Source: Jiella avicenniae
Lineage (GTDB): Bacteria; Pseudomonadota; Alphaproteobacteria; Rhizobiales; Rhizobiaceae
Assembly: GCF_021390325.1 (NCBI RefSeq)
Contig: NZ_JAJUWU010000030.1
Location: 1-44,487 of the forward strand
DNA length: 44,487 nucleotides
Direction of reading: 5' to 3'
Shown piece after piece: positions 33,915 to 41,642 of this stretch. The position numbers and the translations under genes are program-made. The notes under the pieces were generated by a model, which saw only the letters and a program-made list of their open reading frames with translations, searched no databases and was not told the DNA's origin. Numbering within the stretch: the stretch's first letter is position 1; each line of letters opens with the position of its first letter.

Positions 33915-35222
33915 GTGATAAACCTCGCTGACGTTTCGCTCATCAGCAGCATCCCAAGTCCAACTCTTGTATGGATTGCAGACACCGGAGTTGCGATCCC
34001 GAAAGAACTTGCTGCCGCAGGGGTCATGACGCCAACCGACCTGCTTGGCGCCGACGTAGTCTTTCTTCCGCTGTCTTCGACCGATGAAGAGCGACCGTCG
34101 CGTCTTCGCCGGCAATTCGGCTCCCGGACGTACCTCGTCGCGGTGAACGAAGGGCACCGCGAGTTCGCGCCGCGGACGCTCGAACGACTGTTCGACGCCG
34201 GGATCGACGATCTCCTCGACCCGCGCGATGCGGCCGAGGTGTCGCTCTGCATCGCAAGAGCAAAAGCCGCCACCGCCCGCCGGCGGGTGATGGTCGCCGA
34301 GAACCACCGGCTGAAGCTCGTGCGGAAGACCCTGCTGGCGGCGTTGGACGTTCTGCCGTCGCCGATTTTCTTCAAGGATCGCGACGGGATCTACCGGGCC
34401 TTCAACAAGGCCTTCGCCACCTTCTTCGGCAAGGATCACAAGGACATACTGGGAGCCAGCGCATTCGACATCACGACGGTTTCCGCGGCCAAGACGTTCC
34501 TCGAGGCCGACCGGCAGTTGCTCGCAGAAGGCGGCCCGCAGGTTTACGAGACGGCCATCGTCCGGGCTGATGGCGCCCAGCGCTACGTCACCTTCTACAA
34601 GTCGGTCGTCCGGCAGGAGCACGGGGCGATCGCGGGGATCATCGGGGCGATGATCGACGTCACCGATCGCAAGGAGACGGAGGTGCGCCTGCGCGAGGCC
34701 GCCGATCGAGACTTCTTGACCGGCCTGCCCAATCGCCGGCATTTCCTCGCCCATGCCGAAGCGCAGATCGCGGTCAACCGGAGCAATGGCCGGCTGAGCT
34801 ACATCGCGATCGGCGACCTCGATCGGTTCAAGTGCGTCAACGACCGTCACGGGCACGCCTGCGGCGACGCGGTCTTGCGGCACGTGTCGGACATTCTGCT
34901 GAGGTGTCTCGGCCGGGGGAATCTCGTCGCCCGGGCCGGCGGCGAGGAATTCTTCATGATGCTGGATTGCCCGTCGTTCCCCGAAGCCATGCGTTCGGTC
35001 GAAGCCGTGCGCGACGCCATCGCCAAGTCTCCGGTCGACTGGGACGGCGAGCGCCTCTGGATCACCGCGAGCTTCGGACTGACCGACATACGCGCCGACG
35101 AGCAGAGACTTTCCTCGGCCCTCGCCCGCGCCGACGAGGCGCTTTACGCCGCCAAGCGTCGCGGCAGGAACAGGGTGGTGGACATGGAAACGGATTTCGT
35201 GGCGGACCGCGGCGGGATCTGA
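33915..35222 (+). CDS. PAS-GGDEF diguanylate cyclase with a receiver-like N-terminus
   Basis: A 435-residue soluble protein. About residues 1-115 look like a degenerate receiver domain (alternating strands and helices, DLLGADVVFLPL, DAGIDDLLDP). A PAS domain follows at about 140-250 (LDVLPSPIFFKDRDGIYRAFNKAF). The GGDEF domain starts at DFLTGLPNRRHF; the active site is RAGGEEFFM at about 340-348, so synthesis of cyclic di-GMP is expected. The nucleotide-binding DLDRFKCVND is intact; no RxxD inhibitory site is obvious. The GTG at 33915 has AAAGGAAA about ten bases upstream. Likely controls motility or surface attachment. Confidence 0.88.
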   Translation: MINLADVSLISSIPSPTLVWIADTGVAIPKELAAAGVMTPTDLLGADVVFLPLSSTDEERPSRLRRQFGSRTYLVAVNEGHREFAPRTLERLFDAGIDDLLDPRDAAEVSLCIARAKAATARRRVMVAENHRLKLVRKTLLAALDVLPSPIFFKDRDGIYRAFNKAFATFFGKDHKDILGASAFDITTVSAAKTFLEADRQLLAEGGPQVYETAIVRADGAQRYVTFYKSVVRQEHGAIAGIIGAMIDVTDRKETEVRLREAADRDFLTGLPNRRHFLAHAEAQIAVNRSNGRLSYIAIGDLDRFKCVNDRHGHACGDAVLRHVSDILLRCLGRGNLVARAGGEEFFMMLDCPSFPEAMRSVEAVRDAIAKSPVDWDGERLWITASFGLTDIRADEQRLSSALARADEALYAAKRRGRNRVVDMETDFVADRGGI

Positions 35223-35288
35223 CCGATCCCCGCGACGGCCCGAGGCCTTCCGGCGCCGAAACGAAGTCTTCCGTCCACGCGGGAGCGT

Positions 35289-35480
35289 TCACTCGATCTC
35301 GCGCGCTTCGGAGGGCAGCATGATCGGAATGCCGTCACGGATCGGAAAGGCGAGCTTGGCCGCGTTTGAGATCAGCTCGTTGGCGGCGCGGTCGTAAACG
35401 AGTGGCTTCTTGGTGAGGGGACAGACCAGAAGCTCGAGGAGTTTCGGGTCCGGCTGGCCGTCCTTGTTGCGTTCGCTCAT
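35289..35480 (-). CDS. Trm112 family protein
   Basis: A complete 63-residue protein of the Trm112/YcaR (UPF0434) family. The core is [17 protein letters not shown], followed by [21 protein letters not shown]. Only one cysteine of the zinc-type motif is present, as in most bacterial members. Bacterial Trm112 proteins are thought to stabilise methyltransferases by analogy with eukaryotes; the partner is not known here. It is the last gene of the group that also carries the LON-domain, thioredoxin-like and prolyl-tRNA-editing genes on this strand. Confidence 0.92.
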   Translation of the reverse strand: MSERNKDGQPDPKLLELLVCPLTKKPLVYDRAANELISNAAKLAFPIRDGIPIMLPSEAREIE

Positions 35481-35585
35481 GGCATCCCGTCCGCTTGGCG
35501 TCAGGCCGCAGCTTCTAGCACGGGCGGTCGCAAAGTCACGCGCCGGCCTTCCGACGCGGGCCCGCCGCCCGTCATCGCAGAATCG

Positions 35586-36260
35586 TCATTGCAGCGTGGT
35601 CGAACCGTCCTCGCCGTCGCGGGCGAGCGCGATCTCGGTGATGGCGATCAGCGTCTCGGCCCGGATCTTCAGATCGCTGGCTTCGAGCAACGCCTGCTTT
35701 TCGGCAGCGCCATAGGGCGACATCATCGACAAGGCGTTGACGAGCGTCTCGTTCGAAGCCCGGCCGATCGAATCCCAGTCCGCCTCCATCTCGTTGGCTT
35801 CGAAGAAGCTGCGCAGGGCCCGCAAGAGACCCTCCCTGTCCACCTCTTCCTCGCCTTGTCCCGCATCGAGATCGGCGAGGAACGCGGCGATCCGGCAACA
35901 CCGATAGGGCGTCCTGACCGAAGCCTCCTCGACGATCCGGAATCGCGCGATGCCCTGCAGATTGATGATGTAGCGACCGTCGCCGGATTCGGCATGCGAG
36001 ACGATCCGGCCCATGCAGCCGACCTCGCAGAGTTTCGGCTCGCCATCTTGCCTGAGGGCGCCGTCGAGGCTCGGCTGGACCATGCCGACGATCCGCGCGC
36101 CGGCGAGCGCGTCGTCGATCATCGCGATGTAGCGCGGCTCGAAGACGTTCAGCGGCAACTGCCCGCCCGGCAGGAGCAGCGCTCCCGTCAGCGGAAACAC
36201 CGGGATCGTGCCCGGCAGATCGGCTTCGTCCGTATAGCTGAAATTGCCCGCCTGAACCAA
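35586..36260 (-). CDS. LON peptidase substrate-binding domain protein
   Basis: A 224-residue protein corresponding only to the N-terminal (LAN/LON) domain of Lon protease; no AAA or peptidase part is present. The motif IPVFPLTGALLLPGGQLPLNVFEPRY at residues about 18-43 is the domain signature, and GCMGRI follows. It is a stand-alone protein of this type that is common in alphaproteobacteria and probably binds unfolded protein. It sits between the thioredoxin-TPR gene and trm112. The separate 180-base spacer to the former may contain its own promoter. Confidence 0.93.
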   Translation of the reverse strand: MVQAGNFSYTDEADLPGTIPVFPLTGALLLPGGQLPLNVFEPRYIAMIDDALAGARIVGMVQPSLDGALRQDGEPKLCEVGCMGRIVSHAESGDGRYIINLQGIARFRIVEEASVRTPYRCCRIAAFLADLDAGQGEEEVDREGLLRALRSFFEANEMEADWDSIGRASNETLVNALSMMSPYGAAEKQALLEASDLKIRAETLIAITEIALARDGEDGSTTLQ

Positions 36261-36440
36261 AGAGTGCCTCCTTCGACCTCCCCGGCATGTGGAAGGCGGG
36301 CGGGCAATCTCAAGGCCTTGCTGCGGGTTGCGCCCCTATCCGGCGATCACGTCGCCGCCGGTGCGCGATCCCGCCATCGCCTTTCGGCAAACCATCCATG
36401 CGCGGGGATTGCCGGCACCGGCGGCGGCGGCCTTCGGGCT

Positions 36441-37469
36441 TCAGGAAAACAGCAGCGAGGAGAGCCGGCGGCGGGCCTCCTTCGTCGCCGGATCGGTGGG
36501 ACCCCATGCAGCGAAGAAATCGAGCAGCTTCAGCCGCGCGGCATCCTCGCCGAAGCTGCGATCGCGGCGCATGATCTCGAGCAGATGCCCCGCCGCGGTC
36601 TGCCGGTCGCCCTTGGCATTGGCGATGAGGGCGAGGTCGAAGCGGGCCTGATGATCGTCCGCGTCGCCTTCGAGACGCGCCTGGAGCTGCACGGGATCGC
36701 CGAGCTTGGCGATCTCCTGCTGCAGCTTCAGCTTGGTCTTCACCGCGGCCACGGCCGGGTCCTCGGCCTTGTCCGCCGGAACCTGGTCGATCACGGCCTC
36801 GGCCCGGGCGGCATCGCCGGTCTGGAGGTAGCATTCGGCAAGGCCCGCGGTGGCGCCGGCATGGCCGGGCTCGTGCTGCAGGATGGCGGCGAAGAGCTGG
36901 GCGGCATCCCCGACGTCGCCCGCGGCCAGCAGCGCGTTCGCCTGTTCGAGCGCCTCGCCGATCGGATCTTCGCCGCCGGGCTGGCCGGCCGTCAGGCGCT
37001 GGATGAAGGCGGCGACCTCGCTCTCGGGAAGCGCACCCATGAAGCCGTCGACCGGCTGACCGCCGACGAAGGCGAAGACGGCCGGGATCGACTGGACGCC
37101 GAGCTGGCCGGCGATGGAGGGATGCTGGTCGATGTTCATCTTGACCAGCTTCACCTTGCCGCCGGCAGCCCTGACGGCCTTTTCCAGGATCGGCGTCAGC
37201 TGCTTGCAGGGGCCGCACCAGGGCGCCCAGAAATCCACCAGCACCGGCTGGCGGCGCGATTCCTGAATGACGTCGGCGGAGAACTTCGCCGTCGTCGTCT
37301 CCTTGATCAGATCGGCATCGGCCACCGCGCCGGATGCGCCGAGGCCTTCCAGCCCGCCCGGCCGCGGCGCGGCGGGCTGCCGCTGCGCCGGCGCCTGAGC
37401 GGGCCCGTGACCGACCGTCTGCTGCCCGAAACCGCCGCCATAGGGATTGCCGTAAGGATTGTCGCTCAT
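36441..37469 (-). CDS. Thioredoxin-TPR co-chaperone (YbbN/CnoX type)
   Basis: A 342-residue protein. About residues 1-50 are a Gly/Pro/Gln-rich, disordered tail. A thioredoxin domain follows, with the active-site CGPC at 85-88 in FWAPWCGPCK, here with both cysteines, whereas E. coli YbbN lacks a functional pair. The C-terminal half (about 170-342) consists of TPR-like helices (EALEQANALLAAGDVGDAAQLFAAIL). CnoX-type proteins protect chaperone substrates from oxidative damage. The start overlaps the proX stop by one base (TGATG). Confidence 0.93.
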   Translation of the reverse strand: MSDNPYGNPYGGGFGQQTVGHGPAQAPAQRQPAAPRPGGLEGLGASGAVADADLIKETTTAKFSADVIQESRRQPVLVDFWAPWCGPCKQLTPILEKAVRAAGGKVKLVKMNIDQHPSIAGQLGVQSIPAVFAFVGGQPVDGFMGALPESEVAAFIQRLTAGQPGGEDPIGEALEQANALLAAGDVGDAAQLFAAILQHEPGHAGATAGLAECYLQTGDAARAEAVIDQVPADKAEDPAVAAVKTKLKLQQEIAKLGDPVQLQARLEGDADDHQARFDLALIANAKGDRQTAAGHLLEIMRRDRSFGEDAARLKLLDFFAAWGPTDPATKEARRRLSSLLFS

Positions 37470-37987
37470 CAGTCCCGCCCCTCAAGCGTTTCACCGTCGA
37501 GCCGGACGACGAGAGGCTCGTGCGCGGTCGATCGAAAGAATGTCATCAACCCGTCGGTGGCGATCGTCGTCGTCGCCGTGTTGGTCAACGGATGGCAGTT
37601 CACCATATCGTGCGCGAGGAGGCCCTCATCAAGCACCAGCGTGACGCGGCCGTCGCGATCGTTGAGGACGCCGAAGGCCGTGACCGAACCCGGCGTCACG
37701 CCGAGCATCTCCATCATCGCCTCGGGGCCGGCAAAGGACAGTCGCCCCTGCGCGCCGATCAGCTTGTGCAGCGACTTCAGGTCGACCGTCCGGCTCTCCT
37801 CCGCGACGACGAGGAAATGCCGCCCCTTCTTGTCCTTCACGAACAGGTTCTTGGTATGCCCGCCGGCGATCTCGCCGCGCAGAGCCTGCGATTCGGAGAC
37901 CGTGAAGAGCGGCGGGTGATCGAGCGTCGAGACTTCGATGCCGAGACCGCCGAGATAGGACATCAGTTCGTCGCGCGTCGCCGCCAA
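37469..37987 (-). CDS. proX: Prolyl-tRNA editing protein (YbaK/ProX family deacylase)
   Basis: A 172-residue trans-editing deacylase that hydrolyses misacylated tRNA-Pro. HPPLFTVSESQALRGEIAGGHTKNLFVKDKKG near the N-terminus is characteristic of the ProX/YbaK group, and FGVLNDRDGRVTLVLDE forms the later strands. I start it at TTG 37987: GAGGAG lies 7-9 bases upstream and the protein then begins at the family's usual distance before the first conserved block. The frame continues upstream to 38170, but that part overlaps the tRNA promoter area and is not family-like. First gene of the group at 35289-37987. Confidence 0.88.
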   Translation of the reverse strand: MAATRDELMSYLGGLGIEVSTLDHPPLFTVSESQALRGEIAGGHTKNLFVKDKKGRHFLVVAEESRTVDLKSLHKLIGAQGRLSFAGPEAMMEMLGVTPGSVTAFGVLNDRDGRVTLVLDEGLLAHDMVNCHPLTNTATTTIATDGLMTFFRSTAHEPLVVRLDGETLEGRD

Positions 37988-38188
37988 GGCCTTGCTCCTC
38001 GCTGTCACCTGCCAATTGACGGGACCCGCAATAACCGACGGAGCGCCACCGGTGAAGTCCATGGCGGGGCCGGCGGCGCGCTCTTCCGACGAATTTCGGA
38101 TCCGGCCATTTTCACTGTTGCATTGTCCGATTCTTTCCGTCATATACCGCCCGTCCGCGGCGCTGGTCACCCACGCCGCAGGGAGCGG

Positions 38189-38263
38189 GCGGGTGTAGCT
38201 CAGGGGTAGAGCACAACCTTGCCAAGGTTGGGGTCGAGGGTTCGAATCCCTTCGCCCGCTCCA
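38189..38263 (+). tRNA. tRNA-Gly (GCC anticodon)
   Basis: The acceptor stem GCGGGTG (38189-38195) pairs with CGCCCGC (38253-38259), with one U-G pair. The D stem is GCTC, the anticodon loop TTGCCAA has GCC at 38221-38223, and the T loop is GTTCGAA. The 3' CCA is encoded (38261-38263). 75 bases long, with all invariant positions. It lies between the proX group (divergent) and the haem locus (convergent). Confidence 0.95.
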
Positions 38264-38454
38264 GTTTCCTCTTTCAGATCAATAATTTAGGTTGGCTCCG
38301 CCGGGCTGCCGCACGAGACGGTCGATGCTTGTCGACGGCACCCTCGGCGCGACGGCCTCGGTGGCATCCATCTCACGGCAATCGGAATCGATCGGGCAAG
38401 CGAGCCCTCGCGCGGCCAGCCCGCGCCGGTCCGGGCGGGCGGCCGGAGGCCTCG

Positions 38455-39264
38455 TCACCGCGGCTGCGGATCGAGCCGGGGCAGATCCGGAAGCACCGCC
38501 GGGCGCGCCCAGCCGGGCGGCTTGATGACGACCATTCGGGTGCCGAAGGTCTCGGCCAGCATCGGTCCTTCGAGAAGCTCTTCGGGTTTGCCGTCGGCCA
38601 CCAGCCGGCCGCCTTCCAGGACCATGAGGCGGTCCGAAAAGCCGACCGCCAGATTGAGATCGTGGAGCACCGCGACCGCGAGGCCGCCCTCGTCGGCGAA
38701 GCGCCGGGCGATCGAAAGGACGGCAATCTGATGCCGGACGTCGAGGCTCGACGTCGGCTCGTCGAGAATGAGCAGCTTGGCACGATCGTCGGCCACCGGC
38801 TTGCCGATCTGGCAGAGCACCCGGGCGAGTTGAACCCGTTGCTGCTCCCCGCCGGACAGGCGCTGATAGAGCCGTTCGCCGAAGCCCTCGAGGTCGACCG
38901 CGGCAAGTGCCCGACGCACCTCCAGCCGGCGCATCGCCGCATCGACGCCGGCCCGCTGGCGCAGGCCGAGGCCGACGATCTCGAACACCGTGAAGGGAAA
39001 GGCGATCGACGTCGCTTGGGGCAGCACCGCGCGCTGCATGGCGAGCTCGGCCGGGGCAAGGGCCGAGACGTCGTCGCCATGAAGGCGCACCCGCCCGACG
39101 GCCGGGCGTCTTTCGCCGCTCATCGCCTTGACGAGCGTCGACTTGCCGGCGCCGTTCGGGCCGATCACGGCGACCAGCGTCCCCGGCGCGATCCGGGCCG
39201 TGACGTTTTGCAGGATCGTGCGTCCGCCGGCGGTCACGCCGACGCCCTCGATGGCCAGTCCCAT
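38455..39264 (-). CDS. hmuV: Haem ABC transporter ATP-binding protein
   Basis: A 269-residue ATPase that energises HmuU. Walker A GPNGAGKST is at 35-43, the signature LSGGEQQR follows, and Walker B is LLILDEPTSSLD; the H-loop is in VLHDLNLA. It is of the FepC/BtuD/HmuV type. I start it at ATG 39264 (MGLAIEGVGV), five bases after the hmuU stop; the frame extends further into hmuU. It is the last gene of the hmuPTUV transcript. A 191-base spacer to tRNA-Gly shows no gene. Confidence 0.93.
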   Translation of the reverse strand: MGLAIEGVGVTAGGRTILQNVTARIAPGTLVAVIGPNGAGKSTLVKAMSGERRPAVGRVRLHGDDVSALAPAELAMQRAVLPQATSIAFPFTVFEIVGLGLRQRAGVDAAMRRLEVRRALAAVDLEGFGERLYQRLSGGEQQRVQLARVLCQIGKPVADDRAKLLILDEPTSSLDVRHQIAVLSIARRFADEGGLAVAVLHDLNLAVGFSDRLMVLEGGRLVADGKPEELLEGPMLAETFGTRMVVIKPPGWARPAVLPDLPRLDPQPR

Positions 39265-39269
39265 ACCGG

Positions 39270-40355
39270 TCAAAATCCCTCGAAGTCGCGGCGGCGCATC
39301 AACAGCCACAGGAAGAACGGCGCGCCGATCGCAGCGGTGATGATGCCGATCGGCAGCTCGGCCGGGGCGACGAGCAGACGCGCACCGATATCGGCGACGA
39401 GCAGGAGCAGCGCCCCGCCGAGGCAGGAGGCCGGCAGCAGGAACCGGTGGTCGGCGCCGACGGCGAGCCGCAAGAGATGCGGCACCACGATGCCGACGAA
39501 ACCGATCGTGCCCGACACGGCGACGGCAAGGCCGGTGGCCGCCGCGACCAGGAGGATCGCCAATCGCTTCAGCCGTTCGACCCGCAGCCCCATGTGGAAC
39601 GCCTCGGCCTCACCCAGCACCAGCGCGTCGAGACCGCGCGCCAGCATCGGCGCCGAGGCGAGGACGACGAGCATGATCGGGCCGGAGATCACGACCTTTT
39701 CCCAGGTCACGCCGCCGAGCCCGCCGAGATTCCAGAAGGTGATGTCGCGCAGTTGGGTGTCGTCGCTGAGGAAGGCCAGGTAGCCCATCAGGGCGGCGGC
39801 GAAGGCGGCGAGCGCGATGCCGGCGAGCAGCATCGTCGCGACCGAGGTCAAACCTTCGCGCGTCGCGATGGCGTAGAGGATCAGGGTCGCCGTCAGCGCC
39901 CCGGCAAAGGCGGCGAGCGGCAGGGCGTAGCTGCCGAGGATCGCGGTGACCGGGGCCAGCGCGCCGCCGCCGAGGACGATCATCGACACCGCGCCGAGGG
40001 CGGCGCCGTTCGACACGCCGAGGATCGCCGGATCGGCGAGCGGATTGCGGAACAGCCCCTGCATGACCGCACCGCCCAGCGCCAGCATCGCCCCGATCAG
40101 CGCCGCCATGATCGCCCGCGGCAGGCGGATCTGCCAGACGATCACCACCTCCCCGAGCGGAAACGCTGCAGACTTCGGCCCTGCCGCCAGAATCCCGATC
40201 ACCCTCGAAGGGGAGAGCGCCGAGGGCCCGGTGCCGATCGCCAGCACCGCGGTCGCGAGGACGCCGAAAGCGAGGAGCGCCAGGGCGGCGGCCTGCACGA
40301 GCGAACGCTCGCCCGGCGCCCGGTTCATCGCCGGGGTTCCCGAGAGCGCACTCAT
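39270..40355 (-). CDS. hmuU: Haem ABC transporter permease
   Basis: A 361-residue FecCD-family permease with about ten transmembrane helices. The family motif near the second helix is RLPRAIMAALIGAMLALGGAVMQG, and GNPLADPAILGVSNGAALGA-like and IGFVGIVVPHLLR segments follow; the latter forms the cytoplasmic coupling helix for the ATPase. The start overlaps the hmuT stop (ATGA, 40352-40355). The gene belongs to the haem rather than siderophore branch because of its neighbours hmuT, hmuP and the receptor. Confidence 0.93.
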   Translation of the reverse strand: MSALSGTPAMNRAPGERSLVQAAALALLAFGVLATAVLAIGTGPSALSPSRVIGILAAGPKSAAFPLGEVVIVWQIRLPRAIMAALIGAMLALGGAVMQGLFRNPLADPAILGVSNGAALGAVSMIVLGGGALAPVTAILGSYALPLAAFAGALTATLILYAIATREGLTSVATMLLAGIALAAFAAALMGYLAFLSDDTQLRDITFWNLGGLGGVTWEKVVISGPIMLVVLASAPMLARGLDALVLGEAEAFHMGLRVERLKRLAILLVAAATGLAVAVSGTIGFVGIVVPHLLRLAVGADHRFLLPASCLGGALLLLVADIGARLLVAPAELPIGIITAAIGAPFFLWLLMRRRDFEGF

Positions 40356-41260
40356 TTCGCCGGCTCGATCGCCTCTGGATAAAGCCGCGCGGCGAAATCG
40401 CGCGCCGCATCCGCCGTGCGCGGACCGAAGCCGAGAAGATAGGCGGCGTCCATGCGGATCAGCGCGCCGGCCTGGCCGGCCGGGGTCGCCTTCAGCGCCG
40501 GGATGGCGAAGGGGTCGGCCGCATCGTGGTTCGGCCCCGCTCCGGTCATCATCACGACGACGTCGGGCGCGAGCTCCGTCGCCGCTTCCGCCGAAACGGT
40601 CTTGTAGCCGTTCGCGCTCGCAAAGACGTTGACGCCGCCCGCCAGCGCGATCATCGCGTCGGCGGCCGTATCGGAGCCCGCTGCCATCGGCCGCCCGTCG
40701 ACCAGCGAGAGGATGAAGAGGACGCGCTTCTTCGGCGCGATCGTCGCCAGTCGGGCTTCGAGCCGCGCGAGGTCGGCCTCGACATCTTCCGCGAGAGCCT
40801 TGCCCGCTTCCGGCTTGCCCACCGCTGCGGCGATCGCCTCGAATTTTTGCCCGATGGCGGCAATGCCGTGGCCTGCGGGAATGGTCTCGACCGCGATGCC
40901 GGAACTCTTCAAGAGATCGAGGGCCTGCGGCGGGCCGGCGCCCTCCTCCATCAGGACGAGATCGGGAGATTGCGAGAGAACGCCTTCCGCCGACAGCGCC
41001 CGCATGTATCCGACATTGGGCTTTTCTGCCGCTTGCGGCGGGAAGACCGACGTCGTGTCGACGGCGACGATCCGGTCGTCCATGCCGAGGGCATAGAGGG
41101 TTTCGGTGACGGCGCCGCCGATTGAGACGATGCGACTCGCTTCGTTCGTCTGTGCACGGACCGGGCCGGGCGAGCCCGCCGCAACGGCGAAGAGGAGGGG
41201 CAGGAGCGCGAGGAGCACCGTGCGGAGCGGCTTTCGGATCGACATGGCTGTGAGCTTCAT
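40352..41260 (-). CDS. hmuT: Haem-binding periplasmic protein
   Basis: A 302-residue class III substrate-binding protein with a signal peptide of about 36 residues (TVLLALLPLLFAVAAGSPGPVRAQ). The mature part starts with RIVSIGGAVTETLYALGMDDRIVAVDTTS, the usual beginning of HmuT/ShuT. The haem-binding tyrosine of the family may be that in VGYMRALS. The ATG at 41260 overlaps the end of hmuP; an in-frame ATG at residue 6 is an alternative. It hands haem from the receptor to HmuUV. Confidence 0.92.
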   Translation of the reverse strand: MKLTAMSIRKPLRTVLLALLPLLFAVAAGSPGPVRAQTNEASRIVSIGGAVTETLYALGMDDRIVAVDTTSVFPPQAAEKPNVGYMRALSAEGVLSQSPDLVLMEEGAGPPQALDLLKSSGIAVETIPAGHGIAAIGQKFEAIAAAVGKPEAGKALAEDVEADLARLEARLATIAPKKRVLFILSLVDGRPMAAGSDTAADAMIALAGGVNVFASANGYKTVSAEAATELAPDVVVMMTGAGPNHDAADPFAIPALKATPAGQAGALIRMDAAYLLGFGPRTADAARDFAARLYPEAIEPAK

Positions 41261-41448
41261 TTCGTGAGAATCAGCTTGCCGGCCCTGGTGAGCCGCAAGC
41301 GGTAGACGGCGTCGCCGTGGTGGATTTCGACTTCCCGCCTGTCACCGAGCAGGGAACTCGCGGAGAGGATGGGCCGCCCCTCCTCGGCAGCTTTCGGCGC
41401 CGTTCGCTCCGGTGCTTCCAGATCGTGCCGGCCGGCTTCGTCACCCAC
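41257..41448 (-). CDS. hmuP: HmuP/HemP family haem-uptake regulator or accessory protein
   Basis: A 63-residue protein if the GTG at 41448 is the start. The C-terminal half is the HemP signature: ILSASSLLGDRREVEIHHGDAVYRLRLTRAGKLILTK in outline, ending exactly at LILTK. HmuP is required for activation of haem-uptake genes in several rhizobia. The GTG has GGAG about ten bases upstream. An earlier TTG at 41481 would add 11 residues and lacks a ribosome-binding site; then the TTTAGAA element at 41449-41455 would be inside the gene. Coupled to hmuT by a 4-base overlap. Confidence 0.85.
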   Translation of the reverse strand: MGDEAGRHDLEAPERTAPKAAEEGRPILSASSLLGDRREVEIHHGDAVYRLRLTRAGKLILTK

Positions 41449-41466
41449 TTTAGAACGGCTCCAATT
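41449..41466. promoter_or_regulatory. TTTAGAA half-palindrome, possible Irr (ICE) site
   Basis: TTTAGAAC (41449-41456) is followed by GGCTCCAATT, which agrees with the mirror half GTTCTAAA at five of eight positions. TTTAGAA..TTCTAAA-like boxes bind Irr, the haem-responsive regulator of Rhizobiales. Degenerate, so tentative. It overlaps the 5' end of hmuP if the TTG start is used. Confidence 0.35.
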
Positions 41467-41493
41467 ATGCAGCGATTTCAAGGCAATAGAAGT

Positions 41494-41508
41494 TGACTCT
41501 GGTTATCA
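41494..41508. promoter_or_regulatory. RirA iron-responsive operator (TGA-N9-TCA)
   Basis: TGA at 41494-41496 and TCA at 41506-41508 are separated by exactly nine bases (CTCTGGTTA). This is the IRO-box of the iron regulator RirA in Rhizobiales. It lies in the 160-194 base region between hmuP and the receptor gene and could repress both directions when iron is plentiful. AT-rich DNA (ATATTAAATAT) directly follows as a likely promoter. Confidence 0.6.
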
Positions 41509-41642
41509 TATTAAATATCGACGTCAATGGTGATGGCGAGAACCGAGGGGGTTCTTTCGCCGATCGAGGACGTTAGCACGCCGCACCGCGCCAGCGCGGA
41601 CGCCAGCCAGGTCCCTGTCATCTCACACAAGAGGGGATCCAC

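Noticed and set aside
38329-39783. 484-codon plus-strand frame opposite hmuV/hmuU
   Set aside because: Antisense shadow with low-complexity composition.
41617-41623. CTGTCAT upstream of hmuR resembling a PhoB half-site
   Set aside because: No second or third element at 11-base spacing on either side.
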